A stretch of 64,000 nt of DNA, taken from NCBI GenBank assembly GCA_964636125.1, contig CAZWPX010000003.1:1-64000 (forward strand), given 5' to 3'. Made by a program: the position numbers and the translations under genes. Below the pieces are notes generated by a model. It searched no databases and was not told the DNA's origin. It saw only the letters and a program-made list of their open reading frames with translations. Each line of letters starts with the position of its first letter. The stretch's first letter is position 1. Origin of the DNA: CAJINA01 sp964636125. Its GTDB lineage: Bacteria > Desulfobacterota > Desulfobacteria > Desulfobacterales > CAJINA01. Positions 51,492 to 59,560 of this stretch are shown here, in pieces.

Positions 51492-52748
51492 CTATTGTAA
51501 TGCGGGCAAATGGCTCATAACATCCGCGCTGATCTGGTTGACAATCGACTGGAGCCAGTCGCTGCCGGCTTCGCGTTCATTTGATTCCAGGCCCTGGATC
51601 ACTGTCAGGTAATGATTACCCCGGGTTTTAATTGCAAGCTGGATGGATTCCAGGAAACACTCCTGCAAATCGTTGTCCCCGGTTATTTCCAATCCGCCCT
51701 GCAGGGCTAATTCCACGTCCCCCCAACGGTCGTATAAAGCTTGTTGCTGCCCCGCCGCCCCGCCGCCCCGCGCGGATGTCTCGCCATCAGCCAGCAGTTC
51801 TATGGAAGACGGCATTTTCATTGCAAACGCCTTGAATTGCTTTACGCGTTCGTGCAGCGCCAAATCAAGGGTATCATTTAAACCTGCGGCCAGTTCTGTC
51901 GGGTAGCGGTCAGAGATAAATTGCGATCGTACCTGGCGGTACCACTGCCGGAGAGCAAAAAGATTGGCTATGTAGCGGACATTGTGGCCCACAACGCGCT
52001 TGATTCCCAGGTATGTACCCGGCGAAAATGGGATTCTGGCCGAACGGGCCGCCCCTTCGACAATCAGACGCCCGGGCCGGGATTCATCTTTACGGCAGAT
52101 AGAGCCGGCCGCAACGATGGTACCGTAGGTCAAATGGCAGGGGCCCACCAGCCCCCCCTGCCCGCCCAGGAAGATCGGGCGGCGATCCAGCATGACGCCC
52201 CGGGATACATCCCCGAGTAAGGATGCCGTGGCTTTGTCCTGGTTCGGGGTATAATTGAAATGAATATAGGAACTGCCCACCTCACTGTGGTCTTTCACGG
52301 ACGTGCCGCCAGCCATGAAAATGTCACAGAAGTTAATCAGGCTGCCCAGCGTCACCCAGGGAAAGAGGATCGTCTGTTTCAAACCCACGGTATGGGCGCA
52401 ACGGGCCTGTTCCTCGAAAATGGTGCCGGCCCGGACATGGGCCCCGGAACCACAACTGGCCCCCTCCAGGAATACGGCCCCCGAGAAATAACCACCCTTA
52501 AGCGCCACATCCGGACCCACGCAGCAATCTTCGATGGTCACGGGCGCTTCCCGGCCCAGGCGAACGCCTTCCAGAATGATCGTTTTCGCCCCATAAATTC
52601 GGCAGCCGGGATAAAGTACAACGGCGTTGCCCGAAATTTTGTCCGGGTCCACCTCTGCACCGATATCAATGCTGGCCGGATTTGATATGGCAACCCCTTT
52701 TTCCAACAGGAGCCTGATTTTTTCTGCACTTGATTGGGACATGGGCAA
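51492..52748 (-). CDS. left-handed beta-helix (hexapeptide repeat) protein, GlmU-like
   Basis: A 418-residue protein. Residues about 25-235 form hexapeptide repeats of a left-handed beta helix, with GlmU acetyltransferase-like features (GAEVDPD, KISGNAVVLYPGCRIYG, VGSSYIHFNYTP), but the N-terminal nucleotidyltransferase of GlmU is absent. The C-terminal third (about 240-418) is helical and unrecognised. Next to glmM it may acetylate glucosamine-1-phosphate or otherwise supply UDP-GlcNAc synthesis, though the catalytic His/Lys set of GlmU cannot be confirmed by eye. Confidence 0.75.
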   Translation of the reverse strand: MPMSQSSAEKIRLLLEKGVAISNPASIDIGAEVDPDKISGNAVVLYPGCRIYGAKTIILEGVRLGREAPVTIEDCCVGPDVALKGGYFSGAVFLEGASCGSGAHVRAGTIFEEQARCAHTVGLKQTILFPWVTLGSLINFCDIFMAGGTSVKDHSEVGSSYIHFNYTPNQDKATASLLGDVSRGVMLDRRPIFLGGQGGLVGPCHLTYGTIVAAGSICRKDESRPGRLIVEGAARSARIPFSPGTYLGIKRVVGHNVRYIANLFALRQWYRQVRSQFISDRYPTELAAGLNDTLDLALHERVKQFKAFAMKMPSSIELLADGETSARGGGAAGQQQALYDRWGDVELALQGGLEITGDNDLQECFLESIQLAIKTRGNHYLTVIQGLESNEREAGSDWLQSIVNQISADVMSHLPALQ

Positions 52749-52767
52749 CCTTTTCTAATTGACAACC

Positions 52768-52790
52768 GGGATCAAGATTAAGATCGTGAG
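52768..52790. repeat. reverse copy of AATCTTGATC heptamer repeat
   Basis: On the minus strand the segment reads CTCACGATCTTAATCTTGATC, matching 9944-9966 with one TTAATC unit fewer. It sits in a 138-base gap with no gene. Confidence 0.6.
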
Positions 52791-52886
52791 CAATAGGATA
52801 TTCTTTAAGTTCAACTTAGGGAGTGATGCTCCTCCAGTATAGCGGGATGCATATCGAAAACTAACTACGCAAGCACCCTGCCGCCC

Positions 52887-54188
52887 CTAATCCGGCAGCA
52901 GGTCATAAAAATACAGCATGGTATCCGAACGGGTAATGATACCCACCACCTGGTCGTCAGTGACCACCGGCAGACGGCCAATATCATGCTTGACCATCAG
53001 GTTGGCCGCCTGCATGGGGCTCTTGCCCGGGTCAATGGTGAGCACCTCGGTTGTCATGAAAGCCTTGACGGAAGAATCCAGGCGGGCTTCGGTTTTGACG
53101 CGTTTGAAATCGCGTCGGGAAATCATGCCCGTGATCCGGCCCTCATTGTCCGTGACCGGTATCCCTGTGCAGCCTTTTTCCCGCAGAACAATCGCGGCCG
53201 CACGCATGCTCGTGTCGGCGGGAATGGTCACAACCGGAAAGGACATGAGGTCACTGACCCGGATGGATGACTGCTGACCGCTGGTGATGAACTGCACAAT
53301 CATCTGTTCAATGGTCTCGGTGTTGGCTTTTTTCAGCATGGCCGACCCGGCCCCGGGGTGCCCGCCCCCGCCCAGACCGCGCATGATCACACCCACATCC
53401 AGGCTATCTGAAACACTGCGGCCAATCACCATGCAACGTTTGCGTTCCGGGTTGCTGAAGATGCCGAAAGCGGTCTCCACATTGAGAATCTCCCGGTACA
53501 TGCGGACCACGACGGCCAGGCTTTCCACATGCCCGGATATCTCCTGGCAGTTGATACTGACGTTGTGTCCGTTAATGCTGGTTCTATCAGAATCCTGCAG
53601 CATTTTGAAAAGGATGTTTTTTTGCTTCACACCATAAGCGGGTTTCAAAAAAGTGGCCAGGATAGTGAGATCCGCCTTGCGTTCCAGGAGCCATCCGGCA
53701 GCGTAGGCATCATCGGCCGTGGTGGCAGGAAAGGCCAGATTGCCGGTGTCCTCATAGAGCCCCGCCAGAAAAAGGGTGGCCTGGATCGGGGTCAGGACCT
53801 TGTTTTCGGATTTCAGCTTCTGGACCATCAGGGTAATGTTGGCTCCCACCTCGGCCTGGCAGGACCAGTTGCTGCTGATGTTGCTGCCGCCGCCATGGTG
53901 GTCCCACAGGTGGACATCCAGCTCTTTTTTATCTGCCAGCTGCCTGAGCCGGCCCAGCCTTTCCCAGCGATTGATATCCACAACCACCAACTGGGTGACC
54001 CTGTCGAGGTCGATCTCACCGGGTGTCTTGAAATTAAAAAGATCCTTGTGAATGGATAAGAAAGGTTTGAGATTCGGATTGACCTGGGTTGGCAGAACCG
54101 GAATACAGCCGGGGTAGATCAAGGTGGCGGCAATAACCGATGCCAGTCCGTCAAAATCCGTATTCCTATGGGTCGTGGCGATGATCAT
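52887..54188 (-). CDS. DHH-type phosphoesterase with paired CBS domains
   Basis: A 433-residue protein. The N-terminal DHH domain (about 1-170) has HRNTDFDGLAS and WDHHGGG metal motifs; DHHA1 (about 210-285) has GLGGGGHPGAGSA; two CBS domains (about 308-430) follow. Proteins of this kind often continue into a tRNA nucleotidyltransferase domain, but that part is absent here. CBS pairs usually bind adenosine nucleotides and regulate the enzyme. Its start overlaps the stop of the membrane-protein gene by one base (TGATG), so the two are translationally coupled. Confidence 0.88.
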   Translation of the reverse strand: MIIATTHRNTDFDGLASVIAATLIYPGCIPVLPTQVNPNLKPFLSIHKDLFNFKTPGEIDLDRVTQLVVVDINRWERLGRLRQLADKKELDVHLWDHHGGGSNISSNWSCQAEVGANITLMVQKLKSENKVLTPIQATLFLAGLYEDTGNLAFPATTADDAYAAGWLLERKADLTILATFLKPAYGVKQKNILFKMLQDSDRTSINGHNVSINCQEISGHVESLAVVVRMYREILNVETAFGIFSNPERKRCMVIGRSVSDSLDVGVIMRGLGGGGHPGAGSAMLKKANTETIEQMIVQFITSGQQSSIRVSDLMSFPVVTIPADTSMRAAAIVLREKGCTGIPVTDNEGRITGMISRRDFKRVKTEARLDSSVKAFMTTEVLTIDPGKSPMQAANLMVKHDIGRLPVVTDDQVVGIITRSDTMLYFYDLLPD

Positions 54189-55024
54189 CAGGCCGGGTTC
54201 CCGTCCGTAGAGTTCTTACCTTCAACCGAAGCGTTGTCATAGGTAACCTGCCGGGCTGCGCCGGTAGAAGCCTGTTCAGGCGGCAGCAGCAGCGCCTGTC
54301 GATTTTCAGGGTGCATTTCCAGCTGAATCCTGAATTTATCCACTTCAACCTGACTCTCAATGGTTTTACGGGCGAGCAGGTAGCGCAGGTAAATGACCCA
54401 GACAACCAGGGCCAGGAGGACCCCCACGGCTCCCAGGACCACCCACTTATACTGGACGATGGTTTCGAGCCCGACTGTTCCGATCCGGGTCAGCATATTG
54501 GGCAGCATCCAGATCGCCAGGGCCGTGAGAAAAGTGAGCGCCCCGATTACGAAAATATTAAACTGGCTCACTTTGCGGATAACCCTTTCAAATCTGGTCT
54601 CAGATTCATCCGGAGCCGATTCAGGCGCCGGTCGGGCACGGGTTTCCGGATAGACCAGCGACGCATAGGCCCGCACCGCGAACCCAAAAAGCAGGATGGC
54701 GCCCACGGGCACACCGACGGCAGCCGCAAACCAGGCCCGGAAAGGAAACGGAACCACACTGGTTACCAGCTGGGTGGCATAATTTTCCAGGGGGCCGAAT
54801 GTCTGTTCGAAGTAGTATCTGTTGAATTCGGTCAACTGCCGACCGTCGGCCTCATAGATCAGCTGACCCTGGTGCCCCAGGACCTGCAGCCGGGCCTCAC
54901 GGCCGGATTTCATTGCCGCAAGGGCGAATATTTCAAGTTCAATCAGTAAAAGACCCACGCCGATAAATATAAAAACGGTTCTATTTTCCCTGATGAGTTG
55001 CAGTATTCCGGATTGCTCAGGCAT
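54188..55024 (-). CDS. membrane protein of unknown function coupled to DHH-CBS gene
   Basis: A 278-residue protein from the ATG at 55024, with AGGAA upstream; a longer frame to 55135 would add a poor N terminus. About four hydrophobic segments are visible: near residues 15-37, 83-110, 165-185 and 205-230. A short coiled-coil-like, charged region follows. Its family is unknown to me. Coupling to the DHH-CBS phosphoesterase suggests they act together, for example in anchoring it to the membrane. Confidence 0.6.
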   Translation of the reverse strand: MPEQSGILQLIRENRTVFIFIGVGLLLIELEIFALAAMKSGREARLQVLGHQGQLIYEADGRQLTEFNRYYFEQTFGPLENYATQLVTSVVPFPFRAWFAAAVGVPVGAILLFGFAVRAYASLVYPETRARPAPESAPDESETRFERVIRKVSQFNIFVIGALTFLTALAIWMLPNMLTRIGTVGLETIVQYKWVVLGAVGVLLALVVWVIYLRYLLARKTIESQVEVDKFRIQLEMHPENRQALLLPPEQASTGAARQVTYDNASVEGKNSTDGNPA

Positions 55025-55142
55025 TGTGTTCCTATGGGGCAAAAGATGTCGTTTGTGGATGGACACTGAATAACACAAGCGCGATACCCGGTTCAAGACA
55101 CAATAGCAGACTTTTTGTACCTGTATAAACCTCAACGTTGCA

Positions 55143-55238
55143 AAAGTCGGAGGGCTTCAGAGCCAAGGCTGAAAGGGTGAAGTTGTAGTGTACTACCGCG
55201 AACCCTTGAAAACGCAGGATCTGGAGCCCTCCGGCTTT
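55143..55238. repeat. imperfect palindromic repeat
   Basis: AAAGTCGGAGGGCTTCAGA (55143-55161) is inverted at 55220-55238 with two mismatches. Inside, GGGT (55175-55178) pairs with ACCC (55202-55205) and GTAGT (55185-55189) with ACTAC (55192-55196). It belongs to a 499-base gap (55025-55523), the rest of which I see as non-coding except for a weak promoter-like TTGACA near 55398. Confidence 0.65.
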
Positions 55239-55523
55239 CCCGCAGGGTTACTAACATGGCAAAATTGGCCCAATCCTTTGAATTCACTTACGGTCAACTC
55301 CAGACAGAGTTGGAATTGTCGCGGTATCTGAAAAAATTGCAAGCGCTTAACACCACTTTGCCATGTTGTTTATGCAACCTTGTGGAAAAACACCGGTTGA
55401 CACACCTTTGGGTTCTGATACTAGAAAAAAATCCAGTTGCCTCTGTCAACGTCATATATAGAGTGAGAACATAATGAACCCTGAACGGGGAACCTCTTAA
55501 CTCCAATACCAGGTGGTCCGGCC

Positions 55524-55937
55524 ATGCTGCTGTACAAGTTTCTGGACATCTTTTTCCTTGTTTTTCACACCCTGATCATCCTGTTTAACCTGACAGGCTG
55601 GATCTGGAAAAAAACCCGTCTGGCTAACCTGGCCGTCCTGTCCATCACCGCCTTTTCATGGTTTTTCCTCGGATTCTGGTATGGGTTTGGCTACTGTTTC
55701 TGTGTGGACTGGCACTGGACCGTGAAGATGAAACTGGGTGAACACGACCTGCCGCACTCTTACATAAAGTACCTGCTTGACCTGCTGACCGGCCTTGACT
55801 GGAATGCAACCCTGGTCGACATCCTGACATTTGGATTCTTTTTTGCAGCCTTGCTGATCTCGCTCGGCCTGAATATCAGAGACTGGCTTCGCCGCAGAAA
55901 GCAAAACCACAGCCCCGGGCCAGAAGACGCCCCTTGA
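55524..55937 (+). CDS. DUF2784-type small membrane protein
   Basis: A 137-residue protein with three or four membrane segments (DIFFLVFHTLIILFNL, LAVLSITAFSWFFLGFW, LVDILTFGFFFAALLISLGL) and a loop containing GYCFCVDWHW, the pattern of the DUF2784 family. AGGTGG lies 7 nt before the ATG. The function of the family is unknown. The gene is bounded downstream by a large palindromic element starting six bases after its stop. Confidence 0.8.
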   Translation: MLLYKFLDIFFLVFHTLIILFNLTGWIWKKTRLANLAVLSITAFSWFFLGFWYGFGYCFCVDWHWTVKMKLGEHDLPHSYIKYLLDLLTGLDWNATLVDILTFGFFFAALLISLGLNIRDWLRRRKQNHSPGPEDAP

Positions 55938-55943
55938 ATCGAG

Positions 55944-56115
55944 AGTGTCCCGTCACAAGGGGTAGGTTTTGGTTCAGGGCGTCGCGAAGCAAGTGCCTAT
56001 CGTGGTGCAAGGCTTGAACGTTTTTGAAACCGCAGGCATAGCGGGCTATTCCGAGGATTTCAAAAAAGTGAAAACGCAGCCCTGGGCCAAAAGATGCCCC
56101 TTGTGTCGGGACACT
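55944..56115. repeat. large palindromic element with CCGCAGG/CCGAGGA bubble
   Basis: The outer ends AGTGTCCCGTCACAAGGGG (55944-55962) and its near-exact inverse (56097-56115) are 19-base terminal inverted repeats with one mismatch. Inside, TTTTTGAAA (56021-56029) pairs with TTTCAAAAA (56058-56066) and ATAG (56038-56041) with CTAT (56046-56049). The unpaired parts are CCGCAGG and CCGAGGA. It fills the gap between DUF2784 and UspA and its right end supplies part of the UspA stop codon. Confidence 0.78.
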
Positions 56116-56506
56116 ACTTGACTGTCAGGACGGGACACCCCGCCCTAATAATTACAAACTGGGCGTTCGAGCCCATCAGGATTTTACCCACCCTTGAACG
56201 GCGCTTGACGCCCACCACAATCAGGTCAACATCATTTTCGGCCGCAAACGCCACAATATCCTCGCCCACGGTGTTCCCCCGGATGAGCAGATGCGGGCTG
56301 CACGCCACCCCGGCCTGCTCCGCCTGCTGCCGGGCTGCTTCCAGCCCCTTTTCAGCAATGCGGATATCATTGTTTTCATCGGTGGTGCCGGTAGTCTTGG
56401 ATGTTACCACCAGCAATTGTGCACTAAAAGCAGCGGCACTTTTAATCGCCATCTGCAGGGCTGCCTGGGAAGCGTTGGAACCATCGATGCCGACAAGTAT
56501 TTTCAT
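56114..56506 (-). CDS. universal stress protein UspA
   Basis: A 130-residue cytoplasmic protein from the ATG at 56506 (AAAGGAG upstream; an in-frame TTG at 56590 is not supported). It has MKILVGIDGSNASQ at the start and the ATP-binding loop GVKRRSRVGKILMGSNA near the end, with conserved Gly spacing. Members bind ATP or respond to stress. The stop codon lies at the boundary of the palindromic element, so the true C terminus may have been altered by it. Confidence 0.9.
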   Translation of the reverse strand: MKILVGIDGSNASQAALQMAIKSAAAFSAQLLVVTSKTTGTTDENNDIRIAEKGLEAARQQAEQAGVACSPHLLIRGNTVGEDIVAFAAENDVDLIVVGVKRRSRVGKILMGSNAQFVIIRAGCPVLTVK

Positions 56507-56643
56507 TGCGGTCTCCTTTCCTGAAATGGTTGTCGATCCTGTCCTTATGGTGTATATCTCTGGTAATTGAGCAGTTGATAGATTTCGCAATAGTAAGGCA
56601 TCAACAGCAGTTACGCAAGGCTGCCTGACAAAACGGAGAAATT

Positions 56644-57555
56644 ATGCCGGCCACTGGAACCCGCCGCACACACAAGCAGGTTGCCGTACTTGCTATCATT
56701 TGCCTGACGACTCTCATTGGCATACTGGTGTTTGCGTACAGCGGCATATTAAAAAAACAAGTCCCGCCGGACGACCATGAGGTGTCCGGAGGGACTCATA
56801 AAATTGACAAGCGTGCACTTATTGCCACCCTGGAGAAAAAGGTCCGGGCCATCCCGGCCGAGAATATAGCCGCCAACCTTGATGGTTATCAACGTCTGCT
56901 CAAGCTTTCAGCGGGCAATGCCCGGTATGAACGTAAAGTCGCCTACTATAGAGCCCGGGAAACGGCTGCCAGCCGGACAGAGCCCACCAAAATTGAAACC
57001 AAAAGCACTCGCCGGGAATACATCAAGGTTGGATTTCCTGATCCACGTGTGCTGTCTGCCCCGGAAACGGGTGCAATGATTGGCCGGGTTGATTCGGGAA
57101 AGCTTGTGGAGATCCTCGATAGACAGGTTATCGAATCGGGATCGCTTAAAATCACCTGGTATAAAATCAAATACGGAGACCGTTCCGGCTGGCTGAGCCA
57201 GCTTGGTACCACTGGAGAGGAGATTGTTCAGGTTAGTGACGCGGCGGGGACCATGTCCGAACAGCGTACACCGACTGCGGGGCTGAATCCCTGGGAGAAA
57301 CTGGCGGCCACCATGATCGACGATTACCAGGGTAAGATCGTCGCAATTGAACGGCTGGATATCGAGGAAAGCCATTTTTCTCTGTACAGCGGCATGCACC
57401 CCGAGCAGGTCCGGCAAACCTGTGAAAACATCGGTTATTACATTCGCAACAGTACCGGCGAATCGCCCGTCGTTGTGGCCCTGGTTGACGGCCAGCCGGT
57501 TGCCAGGGCACATCCGGCCGGCACTAAATATCAGGCTTCCCTGCTTACAAGATGA
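56644..57555 (+). CDS. membrane-anchored SH3-domain protein
   Basis: A 303-residue protein with one N-terminal membrane segment (about 13-33) and a periplasmic region. Residues about 115-195 look like a bacterial SH3 domain (YIKVGFPDPRVLSAPETGAMIGRV, SGWLSQLG). A C-terminal region of about 100 residues is unrecognised. GGAGAAATT precedes the ATG. Such proteins often act on peptidoglycan-binding or envelope assembly, but there is no catalytic motif to confirm this. Confidence 0.7.
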   Translation: MPATGTRRTHKQVAVLAIICLTTLIGILVFAYSGILKKQVPPDDHEVSGGTHKIDKRALIATLEKKVRAIPAENIAANLDGYQRLLKLSAGNARYERKVAYYRARETAASRTEPTKIETKSTRREYIKVGFPDPRVLSAPETGAMIGRVDSGKLVEILDRQVIESGSLKITWYKIKYGDRSGWLSQLGTTGEEIVQVSDAAGTMSEQRTPTAGLNPWEKLAATMIDDYQGKIVAIERLDIEESHFSLYSGMHPEQVRQTCENIGYYIRNSTGESPVVVALVDGQPVARAHPAGTKYQASLLTR

Positions 57556-57582
57556 TACGGTTGGAAAGGAGAAGGAATTCAC

Positions 57583-57888
57583 ATGTACGTCATGGTTGAT
57601 CTTTGTGTCGTTCCCCTTGGTGTCGGTGTTTCGGTATCAAAATATGTGGCCGCCTGTCAGCAGGTAATTGAAAAGGCCGGCCTGGAATTTACCTTGCATG
57701 CTTACGGTACCAACATAGAAGGTGACTGGGATGCCGTATTCACAGCTATTAAAGCCTGCCATAAGGTTGTCCATGGCCTGGGCGCGCCGCGCATCACCAC
57801 GACTTTAAAAGTCGGCACCCGCACAGATCGTGAGCAGTCCATGGCAGATAAAATTTTAAGTGTTCAAAAACAATTGCGAGACTCGTAA
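57583..57888 (+). CDS. MTH1187/YkoF-type thiamine-binding protein
   Basis: A 101-residue cytoplasmic protein with the ferredoxin-like fold of this family: VDLCVVPLGVGVSVSKYV, FTLHAYGTNIEGDWDAVF and HGLGAPRITTTLKVGTR. AAGGAATTCAC lies before the ATG. Members bind thiamine or its precursor, though their exact role is not settled. It overlaps ybaK by one base and is in a plus-strand set of small genes. Confidence 0.9.
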   Translation: MYVMVDLCVVPLGVGVSVSKYVAACQQVIEKAGLEFTLHAYGTNIEGDWDAVFTAIKACHKVVHGLGAPRITTTLKVGTRTDREQSMADKILSVQKQLRDS

Positions 57889-58382
57889 TGGGCAAGAAAG
57901 CATTCCCGATCACACCGGCTATCAGGATACTGCGCAAAACAAAACCTCCCTTCAGTGTCCATCTCTACAACTATGAGGACCGTGGCGGTGCCCGACAGGC
58001 TGCCCGGGCGCTGTCTCTGCCGGAGGACGCCATTATCAAGACCCTGGTGTTCCAGGATCACCGCAATAAGGGGCTCCTGGTCCTGATGCATGGTGACCGA
58101 CAGGTCTCGGCCAGGCAGTTGGCCCGTACCCTGAATTGTAAAAAAGCAACCCCCTGCGACCCCCAACAGGCATTCAAGCTCACCGGCTATAAAGTGGGCG
58201 GTATCAGTCCCTTTGGTACGCGCACAGCCTTGCCCGTTTATGTGGAGTCATCCATTCTGGACCTTGAAACGCTTTATATAAATGGCGGCAAACGGGGCAT
58301 GCTGGTCCAGATTGAAGCCACCCTTATACAATCCGAGCTCAAGGCGACCCCGGTGCGTGTCGCCCTGCCCCTTGATCATTAG
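57888..58382 (+). CDS. ybaK: Cys-tRNA(Pro)/Cys-tRNA(Cys) deacylase YbaK
   Basis: A 164-residue trans-editing protein that removes mischarged cysteine from tRNA-Pro. It has the YbaK/EbsC core: TPAIRILRKTKPPFSVHLYNYE, KTLVFQD, HGDRQVSARQLAR and GYKVGGISPFG. The start overlaps the previous stop by one base (TAATG). Confidence 0.93.
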   Translation: MGKKAFPITPAIRILRKTKPPFSVHLYNYEDRGGARQAARALSLPEDAIIKTLVFQDHRNKGLLVLMHGDRQVSARQLARTLNCKKATPCDPQQAFKLTGYKVGGISPFGTRTALPVYVESSILDLETLYINGGKRGMLVQIEATLIQSELKATPVRVALPLDH

Positions 58383-58422
58383 CAGCCTTACGGGTTTAAA
58401 ATCGAGTACACAGGAGGGCCCC

Positions 58423-58884
58423 ATGGCCATTTACCTTGTCCAGCACGCAGCCTGCCTGCCCAAAGAGCAGGATCCTGAGAAAGGTCTGTCGGAAGCCGGT
58501 ACCGCCGACGCCATCCGAATTGCCGAGGTAGCCGCAGGATACCGGGTCCCTGTGTCCCAAATTTTGCACAGTGGAAAAAAGAGAGCCCGGCAGACCGCTG
58601 AAATTTTCGCCCGGCATCTGGAACCGGCGGGTACCGTCAGCCCGATACAGGGTATAAAGCCCCTGGATGATGTTACCGTTTTTGGTGATCAACTGGACCC
58701 TGCGGCCAACACGATGTTTGTGGGCCATCTGCCTTTTATGGAGCGCCTGGCCGCTTATCTGGTCACAGGCACAACGGAACCACCCATATTCAAATTTCAG
58801 AATGCCGGCATTGTCTGTCTGGACCGGTATCCCGATACAGACGCCTTCGTGATACGGTGGGCGCTTATGCCGGATATCCGTTAG
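58423..58884 (+). CDS. SixA-like histidine phosphatase
   Basis: A 153-residue protein from the ATG at 58423 (GGAGGG upstream; an earlier frame to 58282 overlaps ybaK). The fold of the histidine phosphatase family is present: LVQHAACLPKEQDPEKGLSEAG, ILHSGKKRARQTAE, FVGHLPFMERLAAYL. The catalytic RHG appears as VQH, so the first Arg is replaced by Gln, whereas His9 and the later GH are kept. Activity is therefore less certain than for E. coli SixA, though the fold assignment is good. Confidence 0.82.
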   Translation: MAIYLVQHAACLPKEQDPEKGLSEAGTADAIRIAEVAAGYRVPVSQILHSGKKRARQTAEIFARHLEPAGTVSPIQGIKPLDDVTVFGDQLDPAANTMFVGHLPFMERLAAYLVTGTTEPPIFKFQNAGIVCLDRYPDTDAFVIRWALMPDIR

Positions 58885-58933
58885 TGTCCATTCACAGGGT
58901 GCATCTTCCGGCCCATTCCTGCGTTCGCGCCTT

Positions 58934-58978
58934 TTTTGCAATCCTCACCGTAGAACATCTACGCCTCCGGTTGCAAAA
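58934..58978. repeat. palindrome with reversed CCGGAGG/GAGGA bubble
   Basis: TTTTGCAA (58934-58941) pairs with TTGCAAAA (58971-58978) and CGTAG (58949-58953) with CTACG (58959-58963). On the minus strand the unpaired parts read CCGGAGG and GTGAGGA, matching those at 951-957 and 973-979. No outer terminal repeat is visible. Confidence 0.75.
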
Positions 58979-59043
58979 CTTACCTGTCGACATCGGCAAG
59001 GGGTTGAGATATAAATAACGCCACCATTCAAAAGGAGAATCGA

Positions 59044-59532
59044 ATGTCCCCATGCCCCTGCGGCTCAGCCAACGAATATGATCATTGCTGCGGTCCCCTG
59101 ATAACTGCCGAACGGGAAGCCGACACGGCTGAAGCCCTGATGCGGTCACGCTATACCGCCTACACCCGAACTGAAACAGAGTACCTGCTCCGGACAATCC
59201 ATCCCGCCAAGCAGGACACCTATGATGCCGAATCCATTCGCAAGTGGTCTGAAGAAGCGGATTGGCAAGGATTGGAAATCATGGCAACGGACAAGGGCGG
59301 CCGGGAAGACGATACGGGTACCGTGGAATTTACGGCCCGCTACACGGAGAGCAAAGAACCCTGTGAGCACCATGAGATCGCGGATTTTAAGAAACTGGAC
59401 GGGAAGTGGTATTTTTTCGATGGCCGTACGCCCCGCCCGGAGACCTTTGTCCGCCAGGAGCCAAAAATAGGGCGCAATGCGCCGTGTCCCTGCCAGAGTG
59501 GTAAAAAGTATAAAAAATGCTGCGGCCGCTAA
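59044..59532 (+). CDS. ychJ: YchJ-type SEC-C protein
   Basis: A 162-residue protein with an SEC-C zinc motif at each end (CPCGSANEYDHCCG and CPCQSGKKYKKCCG) and a cystatin-like NTF2 middle part. Both motifs keep four metal ligands. The family's function is unknown; SEC-C is also seen in SecA, where it binds zinc and SecB. AAAGGAGAATCG precedes the ATG. Confidence 0.92.
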   Translation: MSPCPCGSANEYDHCCGPLITAEREADTAEALMRSRYTAYTRTETEYLLRTIHPAKQDTYDAESIRKWSEEADWQGLEIMATDKGGREDDTGTVEFTARYTESKEPCEHHEIADFKKLDGKWYFFDGRTPRPETFVRQEPKIGRNAPCPCQSGKKYKKCCGR

Positions 59533-59560
59533 ATCCGTGAATCCCAGGAAAGGTCCCCCC

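Noticed and set aside
55256..55474. 72-codon plus-strand frame after the palindrome
   Set aside because: No ribosome site, no recognisable domain, and it starts at the palindrome edge. It might be a small unknown protein, but evidence is too weak to list.
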